Shown here piece by piece: positions 25,021 through 34,220 of a stretch of DNA of 64,000 nt (the first letter of the stretch is position 1; each line of letters starts with the position of its first letter). The DNA comes from Streptomyces finlayi (GTDB taxonomy: Bacteria > Actinomycetota > Actinomycetes > Streptomycetales > Streptomycetaceae). Where the stretch lies: positions 4,464,001-4,528,000 of the forward strand of contig NZ_CP045702.1 of the NCBI RefSeq assembly GCF_014216315.1. The letters run 5' to 3'. The notes under the pieces were generated by a model. The model did no database searches. It was not told the DNA's origin and was given only the letters and a program-made list of their open reading frames with translations. The position numbers and the translations under genes are program-made.

Positions 25021-26295
25021 GTGCCGGTGATTCCCCTGGCACTTCCGCAGCCGCGCAGGGTCGCGGTCATCGGCGGCAGCCGTATCCCGTTCGCCCGCTC
25101 CGACGGACCGTACGCGCAGGAATCCAACCAGGACATGCTGACCGCCGCTCTCGACGGGCTGGTCGAGCGCTACGCCCTGGCGGGGGAGCAGGTCGGCGAG
25201 TTCGTCGCCGGCGCGGTCCTCAAGCACAGCCGGGACTTCAACCTGGCCCGGGAGACCGTCCTCGGCTCCCGTCTCGACCCGCGTACCCCCGCCTACGACA
25301 TCCAGCAGGCGTGCGGCACCGGGCTCCAGGCCGTCATCGCCGCCGCGAACAAGATCGCACTGGGGGCCGTCGACTCCGCGATCGCGGGCGGCTCGGACAC
25401 CACGAGCGACGCGCCCCTCGGCGTCAACGACGAGCTGCGGAGGATTCTGCTGGCGGCCCGTCGCGCGAAGTCGGCCGGCGGCCGTGTCAAGGCGCTCGCG
25501 AGGGTACGGCCCCGGCATCTCGTCCCGGACATCCCGCGCAACGCCGAGCCCCGGACCGGCCTCTCGATGGGCGAGCACGCGGCCGTCACCGCCCGGCGGT
25601 GGTCGGTGAGCCGTGAGGACCAGGACCGGCTGGCGGCCACCAGCCACCAGCGGCTCGCCGCCGCGTACGAGCGGGGGTTCCTGCACGACCTCGTCGTCCC
25701 GCACGGCGGTCTGGCCCGCGACCAGAACCTCCGGCCCGGCTCGACGGTGGAGAAACTCGCCACGCTGAAACCGGTGTTCGGCGCCGATCACCCCGAAGCG
25801 ACCATGACGGCGGGCAACTCGACACCGCTCACCGACGGGGCCGCGACGGTCCTGCTGGCGAGTGAGGAGTGGGCGCGGCGCCGCGGTCTGGAACCGCTCG
25901 CGTACCTCTCCCTCTACGAGACGGCGGCCGTCGACCACGTGAACGGCGAGGACGGGCTGCTGATGGCACCCGCCCACGCCGTACCCCGCCTGCTGGAGCG
26001 CGCCGGTCTCACCATCGGGGACTTCGACCTGTTCGAGATCCACGAGGCGTTCGCCTCCCAGGTGCTGGCCACGCTCGCGGCCTGGGAGAAGCGGGGGCTC
26101 GCCCCCGTCGACCGGGACAAGCTCAACGTGGCGGGTTCCTCGCTGGCCACGGGGCACCCGTTCGCGGCGACGGGAGCCAGGATCGTCGCCACCCTCGCCA
26201 AGCTCCTCGCGGAACGGGAGGGACCGGGCCGCGGCCTCATCTCGGTCTGTGCCGCGGGCGGTCAGGGAGTCACGGCCATCCTGGAACGGCCCTGA
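25021..26295 (+). CDS. Thiolase (acetyl-CoA acetyltransferase/3-ketoacyl-CoA thiolase, FadI type)
   Basis: A 424-residue thiolase. No in-frame ATG precedes it; GTG at 25021 is the first usable start (a second GTG is at 25027). The nucleophilic Cys is in QQACGTGLQAV, the catalytic His in GHPFAATGARIVAT, and the second Cys in SVCAAGGQGVTA; NSTPLTDGAA is also conserved. It degrades or condenses 3-ketoacyl-CoA with CoA and acetyl-CoA. It is divergent from FabG4 and MaoC and followed by an acyl-CoA ligase, so the four form a likely functional unit. Confidence 0.85.
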   Translation: MPVIPLALPQPRRVAVIGGSRIPFARSDGPYAQESNQDMLTAALDGLVERYALAGEQVGEFVAGAVLKHSRDFNLARETVLGSRLDPRTPAYDIQQACGTGLQAVIAAANKIALGAVDSAIAGGSDTTSDAPLGVNDELRRILLAARRAKSAGGRVKALARVRPRHLVPDIPRNAEPRTGLSMGEHAAVTARRWSVSREDQDRLAATSHQRLAAAYERGFLHDLVVPHGGLARDQNLRPGSTVEKLATLKPVFGADHPEATMTAGNSTPLTDGAATVLLASEEWARRRGLEPLAYLSLYETAAVDHVNGEDGLLMAPAHAVPRLLERAGLTIGDFDLFEIHEAFASQVLATLAAWEKRGLAPVDRDKLNVAGSSLATGHPFAATGARIVATLAKLLAEREGPGRGLISVCAAGGQGVTAILERP

Positions 26296-26373
26296 GACCT
26301 GGAACGGCCCTGAGACCTGGTACGGCCCTGAGACCTGGTACGTCCCCCTGAGACCTGGAACGCCCCTGAGGAC
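26281..26373 (+). repeat. Five tandem 18-20-bp repeats starting at the thiolase stop
   Basis: Units CTGGAACGGCCCTGAGAC, the same again, two CTGGTACG variants, then CTGGAACGCCCCTGAGGAC. The thiolase stop TGA is in the first unit and every unit repeats it. The array probably arose by replication slippage at the gene end; a role in termination or regulation is possible but unsupported. Confidence 0.85.
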
Positions 26374-26431
26374 GCAACCGCCGCCGGACGGACCGGCGAC
26401 CGCCCCGCCCCACCCTGATGAGGAGCCGCAC

Positions 26432-28351
26432 GTGCCGACGCCAGTCTCCGCACCCGCCAACGCCACCCCTTCTCGCCCCGTCCTCGTCGAGCCGACCAAG
26501 GTCAGGGCGGCCGACGGTACGGTACGGGAGGTCTCCGTACCCGCGTTCGCCCCGCCCGTCCGGCGCGGCTCGCTCGCCGAGATCCCCTTCGACAACGCCC
26601 GCGAAGCACCCGGCGAGGCGGTGCTCAGCCGCAAGCAGTCCGACGACAGCTGGCAGGACCTGACGGCCGCCGAGTTCGCCGACGAGGTGACCGCCGTGGC
26701 CAAGGGGCTGATCGCCGAGGGCCTCCAGGCCGGCGACCGGGTCGCGATCATGGCCCGTACGACGTACGAGTGGACACTGCTCGACTTCGCCTCCTGGGCC
26801 GCGGGGCTGGTCACCGTGCCCATCTACCCGACCTCGTCCGCGTTCCAGGCACGCTGGATACTCCAGGACGCGGGCGCCGTCGCCTGCGCCGTCGAGACCA
26901 CCGAACAGGCGCGGCTGATCAGCCAGGAGCGCAAGCAGCTCGGCGACCTCACGCACCTCTGGCAGTTCGACACCGGGTCCATCGGCCGGCTCAAGACGCT
27001 CGGGAAGGACGTGCCCGACGCGGCCGTCACGGCCCGCCGGGCCACTCTCGGACCGGACACCCCGGCCACCCTCATCTACACCTCGGGCACCACGGGCCGC
27101 CCCAAGGGCTGCGTCCTCACCCACGGCAACTTCTTCGCCGAGGTCGACAACGCCATCGAGCTGCTGCACCCGGTCTTCAAGTCCGTCTCCAAGTACCCGG
27201 CGTCCACCCTCCTCTTCCTCCCCCTCTCCCACGTCTTCGGCCGGATGGTCGCCATCGGCTGTCTGCGGGCCAGAGTGCGGCTCGGGCACGCGCCCTCCAT
27301 CCGGACCGAGGACCTGCTGGCCGACCTCGCGGGCTTCAGACCGTCGTTCCTGCTGGCCATCCCGTATGTGCTGGAGAAGGTGTACAACACGGGCCGGGCC
27401 ACGGCCGAGAAGATGGGCCGCGCCTCGTCCTTCGACCGGGCCGCCCGTATCGCCGGGCGCTACGGGGAGGCGGTCGAGGCCGCCGAACACGGCACGGGCC
27501 CCGGCCCCGGACTCGGCCTGCGCATGGCCCGCGCGCTCTACGACCCGCTGGTATACCGGCGTATCAGGGCGGCGCTCGGTGGGCACGTGCGGTACGCGAT
27601 CTGCGGCGGCTCCCCGCTCGGCCACCGGCTCGCGGCGTTCTACGCGGGCGCGGGCATCGAGATCTTCGAGGGGTACGGCCTGACGGAGACCACCGCCGCC
27701 CACACGGTGACGCCGCCGCTCAAGCCCCGCCTCGGCACGGTCGGCTGGCCCCTGCCGGGCACCGCCGTACGGATCGCGGACGACGGGGAGATCCTGCTGC
27801 GCGGCGGCCAGGTGTTCCAGGGCTACTGGGACGCGGAGCGCCGGACGGCGGTGCCGCACCTGGAGGACGGCTGGTTCGCCACCGGTGACCTGGGCGCGCT
27901 CGACGAGGACGGCTACCTCACGATCACCGGCCGCAAGAAGGACATCATCATCACGTCGGGCGGCAAGAACGTCACCCCGGCCCCACTGGAGGACTGGCTG
28001 CGGGCCCACCCGCTGGTCGGCCAGTGCATGGTGGTCGGCGACAACCGCTCCTTCATCACCGCACTGCTCACCCTGGAACCGGACGGCCTCGCGCACTGGC
28101 GCCAGATGCGCAAGAAGCAGGACATCCCGCTGCGGGACCTCGTGAACGACGAGGAACTGCGCGCCGCGCTGCAACGCGCGGTGGACGAGGCGAACCGGCT
28201 GGTGTCGCGCGCGGAGTCGATCCGCAAGTTCACCATCCTGCCGGCGGAGTTCACGGAGGAGAGCGGCCATCTGACGCCGTCCCTGAAGCTGAAACGGGAC
28301 GCGATCGCGAGGGACTTCGAGGCGGAGATCGAGGCGCTGTACCGGAAGTAG
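26432..28351 (+). CDS. AMP-dependent long-chain acyl-CoA ligase (FadD/FAA1 type)
   Basis: A 639-residue adenylate-forming enzyme from the GTG at 26432, 6 bases after GAGGAG. The P-loop is YTSGTTGRPKGCVL, the A5-type motif is GYGLTETTAAH, and GDLGALDEDGYLTITGRKKDIIITSGGKN carries the hinge and catalytic region with the invariant lysine expected near the C-terminus. It activates fatty acids with ATP and CoA. Together with the thiolase, FabG4 and MaoC genes it forms an acyl-chain metabolism locus. It is cytoplasmic or membrane-associated. Confidence 0.9.
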   Translation: MPTPVSAPANATPSRPVLVEPTKVRAADGTVREVSVPAFAPPVRRGSLAEIPFDNAREAPGEAVLSRKQSDDSWQDLTAAEFADEVTAVAKGLIAEGLQAGDRVAIMARTTYEWTLLDFASWAAGLVTVPIYPTSSAFQARWILQDAGAVACAVETTEQARLISQERKQLGDLTHLWQFDTGSIGRLKTLGKDVPDAAVTARRATLGPDTPATLIYTSGTTGRPKGCVLTHGNFFAEVDNAIELLHPVFKSVSKYPASTLLFLPLSHVFGRMVAIGCLRARVRLGHAPSIRTEDLLADLAGFRPSFLLAIPYVLEKVYNTGRATAEKMGRASSFDRAARIAGRYGEAVEAAEHGTGPGPGLGLRMARALYDPLVYRRIRAALGGHVRYAICGGSPLGHRLAAFYAGAGIEIFEGYGLTETTAAHTVTPPLKPRLGTVGWPLPGTAVRIADDGEILLRGGQVFQGYWDAERRTAVPHLEDGWFATGDLGALDEDGYLTITGRKKDIIITSGGKNVTPAPLEDWLRAHPLVGQCMVVGDNRSFITALLTLEPDGLAHWRQMRKKQDIPLRDLVNDEELRAALQRAVDEANRLVSRAESIRKFTILPAEFTEESGHLTPSLKLKRDAIARDFEAEIEALYRK

Positions 28352-28421
28352 GGCCGGGCGGTTCTCCTGAGGGCGGGCCCGGCCGGGCCCGCCCTCAGGG
28401 TCTGCCGGTGCTCCCCGGGTC

Positions 28422-28585
28422 TAGGTCCTGTCTGGAGTTCCCCCGCGGCGTCGCGGCGTCCGGCACCGCCGCCTCCGGCGTTGTCGTCAGTCGCGAGGGC
28501 TCCGCCATCGCTCCCTCCTCCGCCTTGGATTCGACGGCACCGGACGCCGCTCCTTCTCCCGCGCTGGAACTCCAGACAGGACCTA
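28422..28585 (-). mobile_element. 160-bp MITE, copy 2
   Basis: The core at 28424-28583 is the inverted copy of the element at 1221-1380, identical over 160 bp as read, with TA on both sides (28422-28423 and 28584-28585). It lies in an intergenic gap, 72 bases after the acyl-CoA ligase stop. No coding sequence is interrupted. Confidence 0.9.
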
Positions 28586-28711
28586 GTGGTGAAGCCGCAG
28601 CTCCGACACTCTTGAGTCCGTTCCACACGGACTGACGCACGGATTGACGCATAACTCGATGTCCCGCTCGATGTTCCGCACCGCTCTCTCACGTCTCGAC
28701 CCGGAGGACGC

Positions 28712-29554
28712 ATGCGCACACGTACAGGCTCGGTACGTCTCTCGCTGCTCGCCCTGTTCTCTCTCCTCGCCGGCCTGCTCACCGTCACGGCCACGGCGAC
28801 CCCCGCGGCGGCGGCGCCGAACTTCAAGGCGCCGTTCGGCTGCGGCCGGCAGTGGACCTACAGCCATCACTCGGCCGAGGTCAGACAGGCCCTGGACTTC
28901 GTCCGCACGGACGGCGGCGCCACCGCGGGATCGGCCGTCCTGGCCTCCGCCGGTGGCACCGCCTACCGCTACTCCCAGCCGACCGGTGCGGGCAACTACA
29001 TCGTGATCGACCACGGTGGCGGCTGGAAGACGTACTACTTCCACCTGGCCGCGTACTCGGTCGCCAACGGAGCACAGGTCGGCCAGGGCCAGCAGATCGG
29101 CACGACCGGCTCCACCGGCAACAGCTCGGGCGCCCACATCCACTACGAGCAGCTGTACAACGGCGTCGGCCAGAACATCGTGATCAACGGCCAGTCGCTC
29201 GCCCCGTACCCCGGCTCGTACTACAGCAAATACCTGACCAGCGACAACGGCTGCGGTGGGGGCGGCGGCACGTTCTGGGTCGACACCTTCGCCAACGCCA
29301 CGGGCTACGCGGCAGCCAACACGAACGACGCCCAGGGCGTACTCAACGCGGGCACGAACTACGTGTACTGCAAGGTGTGGGGCCAGCAGGTCGGCTCGGG
29401 CAGCAGCTACAACCACTGGTGGCTGAAGACGGACCTGGACACGGTCTACGCGGGCAAGAACGGTTACGGGGCGTACGTCTCGGCGTACTACCTCTCCCGC
29501 TGGGGCAACGACGAGGCCCGTGACAACAACGGCACGGTCATCCCGAACTGCTAG
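28712..29554 (+). CDS. Secreted M23-family (LytM) metallopeptidase
   Basis: A 280-residue protein from the ATG at 28712, with GGAGGAC 5 bases before. A signal peptide (SVRLSLLALFSLLAGLLTVTA ... AAAA) precedes an M23 domain with the HxxxD-type start HHSAEVRQALDF and the catalytic GAHIHYEQL (HxH). It should act as a zinc-dependent endopeptidase on peptidoglycan or extracellular proteins. The C-terminal ~100 residues (after GGGGGT) are an additional domain rich in aromatic residues (KVWGQQVGSGSSYNHWW), possibly for cell-wall binding. Confidence 0.85.
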   Translation: MRTRTGSVRLSLLALFSLLAGLLTVTATATPAAAAPNFKAPFGCGRQWTYSHHSAEVRQALDFVRTDGGATAGSAVLASAGGTAYRYSQPTGAGNYIVIDHGGGWKTYYFHLAAYSVANGAQVGQGQQIGTTGSTGNSSGAHIHYEQLYNGVGQNIVINGQSLAPYPGSYYSKYLTSDNGCGGGGGTFWVDTFANATGYAAANTNDAQGVLNAGTNYVYCKVWGQQVGSGSSYNHWWLKTDLDTVYAGKNGYGAYVSAYYLSRWGNDEARDNNGTVIPNC

Positions 29555-29778
29555 GGGCCTTCGCCGCCATGACCGCACCGTGCGCCTCCGGCCCGCAACG
29601 AGGAGCTCTGAGGGATTCGAGGCGGTCGTCGAAGATCAGTTCGCGTGGTGCGGGAGGAAAAGTGTGCGATACGGTGACGAGGCCATCACGCTCCGTGCAC
29701 TTTGTGCTGGAGCGGTCCCCGGCGGTGCGCCAACACCTACCGAGGACCTTCATTCTCAGTGGAAGAGACCCACCAAAA

Positions 29779-30666
29779 ATGCTCCGTCATGCTATCGCTC
29801 CGTCTGCGCGCTACACGAAGGCCGCGAACGATGTCGTACGTCACAAGCGCCTGAACAGCGACGCGAAGATTCTTGTTCTGTACGTGCAGGGACTCCCCGG
29901 GGAGTGTGCCTCTCGGCCGCTCGGTGAGCTCGCCGAGAAGGTGGGCATCAGGGGGCGCGCGTACCAGAAGGCCAAGCAGCAACTGGTCGCGGACGGATAC
30001 GTGCACGAGTGGCGCGGTCAGGACGGGCGGGGGCGCTGGGTCACCCGGCAGCTGATCTCGAACGAGCCGCTGACGGCCGAGCAGGCGCGGGCCCTGCGAG
30101 AGCATCCGGCCGCATCGCCGCCGCCGGGTGTGCGGATTCCGACGGTCGGTGGGCCGACCGGCCGGGGGGTCGGTGGTTATAAACCCGCAGAAGACAACAG
30201 TGATAAAACCACTTCCCACCCACCCTCCGAAGCGGAGCCGGTGGCGGAGGCGGTGGCGGAGGCGGCGGGTGCTGAACCGGTGGGTGGGGCTCCTGATCCT
30301 TTCCTGCTGGCCCAGGCGGAGAGAGTGCTGCTCTCGCTGCGGCACACCCGCCGCGAACTGCATCTGGGGGTGCGGGAAGCGCGCTCCCTGGCCGTTGAGG
30401 CCGTCAAGTGGCTTGAGCGGGGGCTCAGTTCCGCCGATCTGCGGCTGGCCCTGCTCGCCGAACGGCCGGACGGCGGGGTGCGGTCGGCTGTGGGCTTCCT
30501 GCGGTACCGGCTCGTGCAGAAGCTGCCCGAGGATCCGATGCCGGGGGTGTCGCGACCGGATGCGGGCAGGGTCCGCGCTGTTGGTGTTCCCATCCCCGCG
30601 CCCAGCGAGCCACCGCCGCCCTACGTGCCATGGCGTGAACGGTTCGCCGGGGGCGCTCCCGCCTGA
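29779..30666 (+). CDS. Winged-helix DNA-binding protein, helix-turn-helix family
   Basis: A 295-residue protein from ATG 29779 (MLRHAIAPSARYTK). An N-terminal winged helix of ~80 residues (LNSDAKILVLYVQGLPG ... LAEKVGIRGRAYQKAKQQLVADGYVHEWRGQDGRGRW) is followed by a disordered, Pro/Glu/Ala-rich linker and a C-terminal helical region (RRELHLGVREARSLAVEAVKWLERGLS). Such proteins occur widely in streptomycetes with unknown targets. The stop lies within a hexanucleotide repeat. Confidence 0.7.
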   Translation: MLRHAIAPSARYTKAANDVVRHKRLNSDAKILVLYVQGLPGECASRPLGELAEKVGIRGRAYQKAKQQLVADGYVHEWRGQDGRGRWVTRQLISNEPLTAEQARALREHPAASPPPGVRIPTVGGPTGRGVGGYKPAEDNSDKTTSHPPSEAEPVAEAVAEAAGAEPVGGAPDPFLLAQAERVLLSLRHTRRELHLGVREARSLAVEAVKWLERGLSSADLRLALLAERPDGGVRSAVGFLRYRLVQKLPEDPMPGVSRPDAGRVRAVGVPIPAPSEPPPPYVPWRERFAGGAPA

Positions 30667-30703
30667 TCCTGATCCTGACCCTGATCCTGATCCTGCTCCT
30701 GAT
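30662..30703 (+). repeat. Seven CCTGAT-type hexamer repeats over the HTH gene stop
   Basis: Six-base units CCTGAT (two with a changed base) run from within the last codons of the HTH gene past its TGA. This is a simple tandem repeat produced by slippage; length variation could change the C-terminus. No other role is visible. Confidence 0.8.
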
Positions 30704-30973
30704 CCGTTGTTGCGGAGCGTGTGTTGCGTTGATCGCTACTCTCGCCACCCACGCCGTCGGCGGGGGTGAGCAAAAGGGGTGGGGATCACGCGTAACAGAT
30801 GGGCCGTTGCGGCGTTGTCGGCTACGTCTCGACCTCCCATGGCACCAGCGGGTCTGCGCTCAACCGGGCCGCCCGGCTGACCACCAGCGCCGCACCGGAG
30901 CCGGTTGCCAAGGGGGCGCGCTCACCGCCACCGGGCGAGGCTGTCGGCTTTTCGCGGGGCGCGACTCCCTTGC

Positions 30974-31032
30974 CTGATGGGCCGTCAGGTATGACGATGT
31001 CCCCGCCCGTCGCGTTCGTGATGGGGCGTCAG
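30974..31032. promoter_or_regulatory. Two CTGAC-N5-GTCAG-type sites before the first LLM gene
   Basis: CTGATGGGCCGTCAG (30974-30988) and GTGATGGGGCGTCAG (31018-31032). Both fit CTGAC-N5-GTCAG with one or two mismatches in the left arm. The same motif occurs at 32797, 32859 and 57557. The second site ends 26 bases before the LLM start. Confidence 0.65.
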
Positions 31033-31058
31033 GTGAGCGAGGGGAAGGAGGCCGGTCG

Positions 31059-32003
31059 GTGCCGATATCGTCCGCCGGGCCGCTGTCGTACGGGATGCAG
31101 CTGCCGATTCAGTCGCAGAGCACCATCTACGCGGAGAGGTGGGAGGCCGGGGCCACCCCCGCTGATCTGGTCGAGATCGCGCGTACCGCCGACCGGGCGG
31201 GGTTCGGATACCTGGCCTGTTGCGAGCACGTAGGGGTGCCGCCGAGGCTCGCCGAGGCCATGAGCACGGTCTGGTACGACCCCGTGGCGACCCTGGCGTT
31301 CCTCGCGGGGGTCACCGAGCGGGTGCTGCTCATGAGTCATATCGCCGTCGTCGGGCTGCGGCATCCGCTCGTCACCGCCAAGCAGTACGCCACGCTCGAC
31401 CACCTCAGCGGCGGGCGGCTGATCCTCGGGGTCGGGGCCGGGCATGTGCGCGAGGAGTTCGAGGCGCTGGGTGTGGACTTCGACGGGCGCGGGGGGCTGC
31501 TGGACGAGAGCATCGATGCGCTGAAGGTCGCGCTGGGGCCGGCTGAGTATCCGGAGTTCGCCGGGGAGCGGTTCACGTTCGGTGGGCTCGGGCAGCTCCC
31601 GCGCCCTGCGCAGGAACGGGTGCCCGTGTGGGTGGGCGGCTCTTCGCCCGCGGCCGTCCGGCGGGCGGCCGTGCGGGGTGACGGGTGGCTCCCTCAGGGA
31701 GATCCCCGGAGCAGGCTGCCCGCGCAGATCGCCCGGCTGCTGGCGCTGCGCGAGGAGGCGGGGGTCGGGGAACCGATCGTCGTCGGCGCCATCACCGAGC
31801 CGCTGTACGTGGGCGAGCCGGACTGGGCTGTGGGCCGGCGCGCGCTGACCGGGAAACCGGAGGTGATCGCGGAGTCGCTGCGGGAGTACGCGGCGATGGG
31901 CGTGCATCAGATCCAGGTGCGGTTCCGCAGCCGGAGCCGTGACGAACTCACCGACCAGATGGCGGCGTTCGCCGCCGAGGTCGCACCTCATCTCGACAGG
32001 TAG
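31059..32003 (+). CDS. LLM-class F420-dependent (or flavin) oxidoreductase
   Basis: A 314-residue protein from GTG 31059, 7 bases after AAGGAGG. Typical LLM/luciferase-like stretches: HIAVVGLRHPLVTAKQYATLDHLSGGRLILGVGAGH and VPVWVGGSSPAAVRRAA. The family binds F420 or FMN in a TIM barrel; the local FO synthase and other LLM genes suggest F420, but this is inferred. It is the first gene of a run (LLM, SDR, LLM, amidohydrolase, aldehyde dehydrogenase) with a shared operator motif; it probably oxidises or reduces an intermediate of the same pathway. Confidence 0.85.
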   Translation: MPISSAGPLSYGMQLPIQSQSTIYAERWEAGATPADLVEIARTADRAGFGYLACCEHVGVPPRLAEAMSTVWYDPVATLAFLAGVTERVLLMSHIAVVGLRHPLVTAKQYATLDHLSGGRLILGVGAGHVREEFEALGVDFDGRGGLLDESIDALKVALGPAEYPEFAGERFTFGGLGQLPRPAQERVPVWVGGSSPAAVRRAAVRGDGWLPQGDPRSRLPAQIARLLALREEAGVGEPIVVGAITEPLYVGEPDWAVGRRALTGKPEVIAESLREYAAMGVHQIQVRFRSRSRDELTDQMAAFAAEVAPHLDR

Positions 32004-32014
32004 GGAGACCGGGC

Positions 32015-32800
32015 ATGGGCAAGCTGGACGGGCGTGTCGTGATCATCACTGGTGCGGCACGCGGGCAGGGCGAGCAGGAGGCGCGGCTCTTCGTCGCGGA
32101 GGGTGCGCGGGTGGTGATCGCCGATGTGCTCGACGAGCGGGGGGAGGCGCTGGCGAAGGAGCTGGGGGAGGAGGCGGCGCGGTTCGTGCACCTGGACGTG
32201 AGCCGGGAGGGGGAGTGGCAGGCCGCCGTGGAGGCGGCGAAGGAGGCGTTCGGGAAGGTCGACGGGCTGGTCAACAACGCGGGGATCCTGCGCTTCAACG
32301 AGCTGGTGAACACGCCGTTGGCGGAGTTCGAGCAGATCGTGCAGGTCAACCAGGTCGGGGCTTTTCTCGGGATCAGGACCGTCGCTCCGGAGATCGAGGC
32401 CGCGGGCGGCGGGACGATCGTCAACACGGCCTCGTACACCGGGCTCACCGGGATGGCCTTCGTGGGCGCCTACGCCGCCACCAAGCACGCGGTCGTGGGG
32501 CTGACGCGGGTGGCGGCGCTGGAGCTGGCGCCGAAGGGGATACGGGTCAACGCCGTGTGCCCCGGGGCGGTGGACACCCCGATGACCAATCCGTCGGCGC
32601 TGGATCCGGCGGCCGACCCGGAGGAGACGGGTGCGGCGGTGGCCGAGCTGTACCGCAAACTCGTGCCGCTCGGGCGGATCGGGCGGCCGGAGGAGGTGGC
32701 GGCGCTCGCGCTGTTCCTGAGCTCCGAGGACTCCTCGTACATCACCGGGCAGCCGTTCGTCATCGACGGGGGGTGGCTGGCCGGCGTGAGCCTCTTCTGA
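32015..32800 (+). CDS. Short-chain dehydrogenase, hydroxysteroid-dehydrogenase-like
   Basis: A 261-residue classical SDR, 11 bases after the preceding LLM gene. Cofactor motif TGAARGQGEQEA, NNAG, catalytic serine in NTASYTGL, YAATKHA and VNAVCPGAVDTPM are all present; the sequence resembles bacterial 3-alpha/20-beta-hydroxysteroid dehydrogenases, but the true substrate is unknown. Its stop codon TGA lies inside the operator-like site at 32797. Confidence 0.85.
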   Translation: MGKLDGRVVIITGAARGQGEQEARLFVAEGARVVIADVLDERGEALAKELGEEAARFVHLDVSREGEWQAAVEAAKEAFGKVDGLVNNAGILRFNELVNTPLAEFEQIVQVNQVGAFLGIRTVAPEIEAAGGGTIVNTASYTGLTGMAFVGAYAATKHAVVGLTRVAALELAPKGIRVNAVCPGAVDTPMTNPSALDPAADPEETGAAVAELYRKLVPLGRIGRPEEVAALALFLSSEDSSYITGQPFVIDGGWLAGVSLF

Positions 32801-32873
32801 CGGGGCGTCAGGTATTGACGGGTCGGGTGGTCGGTGGAACAGTCGGTCGCATCGTGAACTGACGGTCTGTCAG
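32797..32873. promoter_or_regulatory. Two CTGAC-N5-GTCAG sites before the second LLM gene
   Basis: CTGACGGGGCGTCAG (32797-32811, overlapping the SDR stop) and CTGACGGTCTGTCAG (32859-32873). Both match the dyad perfectly. The latter is 25 bases upstream of the LLM start, so it could block that promoter. Confidence 0.7.
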
Positions 32874-32898
32874 AAATGATTGAGGACGGTGAACCTCC

Positions 32899-34032
32899 GT
32901 GGAATTCGGGCTCTTTGTGCAGGGGTACGTGCCTGCCGCGCGCGCCAAGACCGACCCCGAGGCAGAGCACAAGGCACTGATCGAGGAGACCGAGTACGTC
33001 ATCCAGGCGGACAAGTCCGGCTTCAAGTACGCCTGGGCCTCCGAGCACCACTTCCTGGAGGAGTACTCGCACCTCTCCGCCAACGACGTGTACCTGGGCT
33101 ATCTCGCGCACGCCACCGACCGGATTCACCTGGGGTCCGGCATCTTCAACCCGCTCGCCCCCGTCAACCACCCGGTGAAGGTGGCCGAGAAGGTCGCCAT
33201 GCTCGACCACCTGTCGGAGGGACGCTTCGAGTTCGGTACGGGGCGGGGGGCGGGCAGCCACGAGATCCTGGGCTTCATGCCGGGCATCACCGACATGAAC
33301 CACACGAAGGAACTCTGGGAAGAGACCATCGCCGAGTTCCCGAAGATGTGGCTCCAGGACGAGTACGCCGGCTTCCAGGGCAAGCACTGGTCGTTGCCGC
33401 CGCGGAAGATCCTGCCGAAGCCGTACGGGAAGTCGCACCCGGCGATGTGGTACGCGGCCGGGTCGCCGTCCTCGTACGCCATGGCGGCGAAGAAGGGGCT
33501 CGGCGTGCTGGGCTTCAGCGTGCAGAAGGTCGCGGACATGGAGTGGGTCGTCGACTCGTACAAGACGGCGGTCAAGGAGGCCCGGCCGGTCGGGGACTTC
33601 GTCAACGACAACGTGATGGTGACGTCCACGGCGATCTGTGCAGAGACGCATGACAAGGCCGTGGAGATCGCGGTGAGCGGCGGGCTGAACTATCTGCAGT
33701 CGCTGCTGTTCCGCTACCACGACACGTTCCCCCGGCCGGAGGGGGTGCCCGAGTGGCCCGAGCTGCTGCCGGAGTACTCCGCGGAGATCATCGAGCTGCT
33801 GATCGCGGAGGAGCTGATGATCTGCGGCAGTCCGGACGAGGTGCTGAAGCAGTGCCGGCGGTGGGAGCAGGCGGGGGCGGACCAGCTGAGCTTCGGGCTG
33901 CCGATCGGGGTTTCGCCGGAGGACACGATGAACTCGATCAGGCTGATCGGTGAGCATGTGATTCCGAAGATCGATACGGACCCGGTGCATCGGACGAGTC
34001 GGTTCCGGGGGGCGGCGGGGGGCGGGGTGTAG
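32899..34032 (+). CDS. LLM-class flavin/F420-dependent oxidoreductase
   Basis: A 377-residue luciferase-like protein from a GTG (MEFGLFVQGYVPAARAKTDPEAEH). The barrel pattern WASEHHFLEEYSHLSANDVYLG, LGSGIFNPLAPVNHPVKVAEKVAMLDHLS and GAGSHEILGFM is typical of the larger LLM monooxygenase-like members. It is separate in sequence from the first LLM of the operon, so the two enzymes likely do different steps. It is followed by a GC-rich intergenic repeat, so downstream genes may need read-through or their own promoter. Confidence 0.85.
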   Translation: MEFGLFVQGYVPAARAKTDPEAEHKALIEETEYVIQADKSGFKYAWASEHHFLEEYSHLSANDVYLGYLAHATDRIHLGSGIFNPLAPVNHPVKVAEKVAMLDHLSEGRFEFGTGRGAGSHEILGFMPGITDMNHTKELWEETIAEFPKMWLQDEYAGFQGKHWSLPPRKILPKPYGKSHPAMWYAAGSPSSYAMAAKKGLGVLGFSVQKVADMEWVVDSYKTAVKEARPVGDFVNDNVMVTSTAICAETHDKAVEIAVSGGLNYLQSLLFRYHDTFPRPEGVPEWPELLPEYSAEIIELLIAEELMICGSPDEVLKQCRRWEQAGADQLSFGLPIGVSPEDTMNSIRLIGEHVIPKIDTDPVHRTSRFRGAAGGGV

Positions 34033-34115
34033 GAGGTTGCGAGGGCGGGGCGGGGCGGGGCGGGTGCGCGTGGGGGTGCGCGTGGGGGTGCGCCTGCGGC
34101 GGGCCTGTTCCCCTA

Positions 34116-34220
34116 CCCGCCCCTTCCCGAACCAGGGGCTCCGCCCCCGGACCCCCGCGCCTCAAACGCCGGCGGGGCTGAAAGGGGCCGGGGCGGGGCC
34201 CCGGTTCGGGAAGGGGCGGG
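34116..34220. repeat. 105-bp element with 18-bp perfect inverted ends
   Basis: CCCGCCCCTTCCCGAACC at 34116-34133 is perfectly repeated in inverse at 34203-34220. The spacer holds smaller hairpins (GGGGCTCCGCCCC) and CTCAAACGCCGGCGGGGCT. This is the dispersed GC-rich intergenic repeat type common in streptomycetes. The rest of the gap 34033-34375 is low-complexity G-rich sequence with no gene. Confidence 0.75.

Noticed and set aside
28600..28660. GACGCACGGA/TTGACGCA repeats before the M23 gene as a CTGAC-N5-GTCAG operator
   Set aside because: They lack the GTCAG right arm and do not form the dyad.
27913..28827. 304-codon minus-strand frame containing MITE copy 2
   Set aside because: Overlaps the acyl-CoA ligase antisense and the MITE; no domain.
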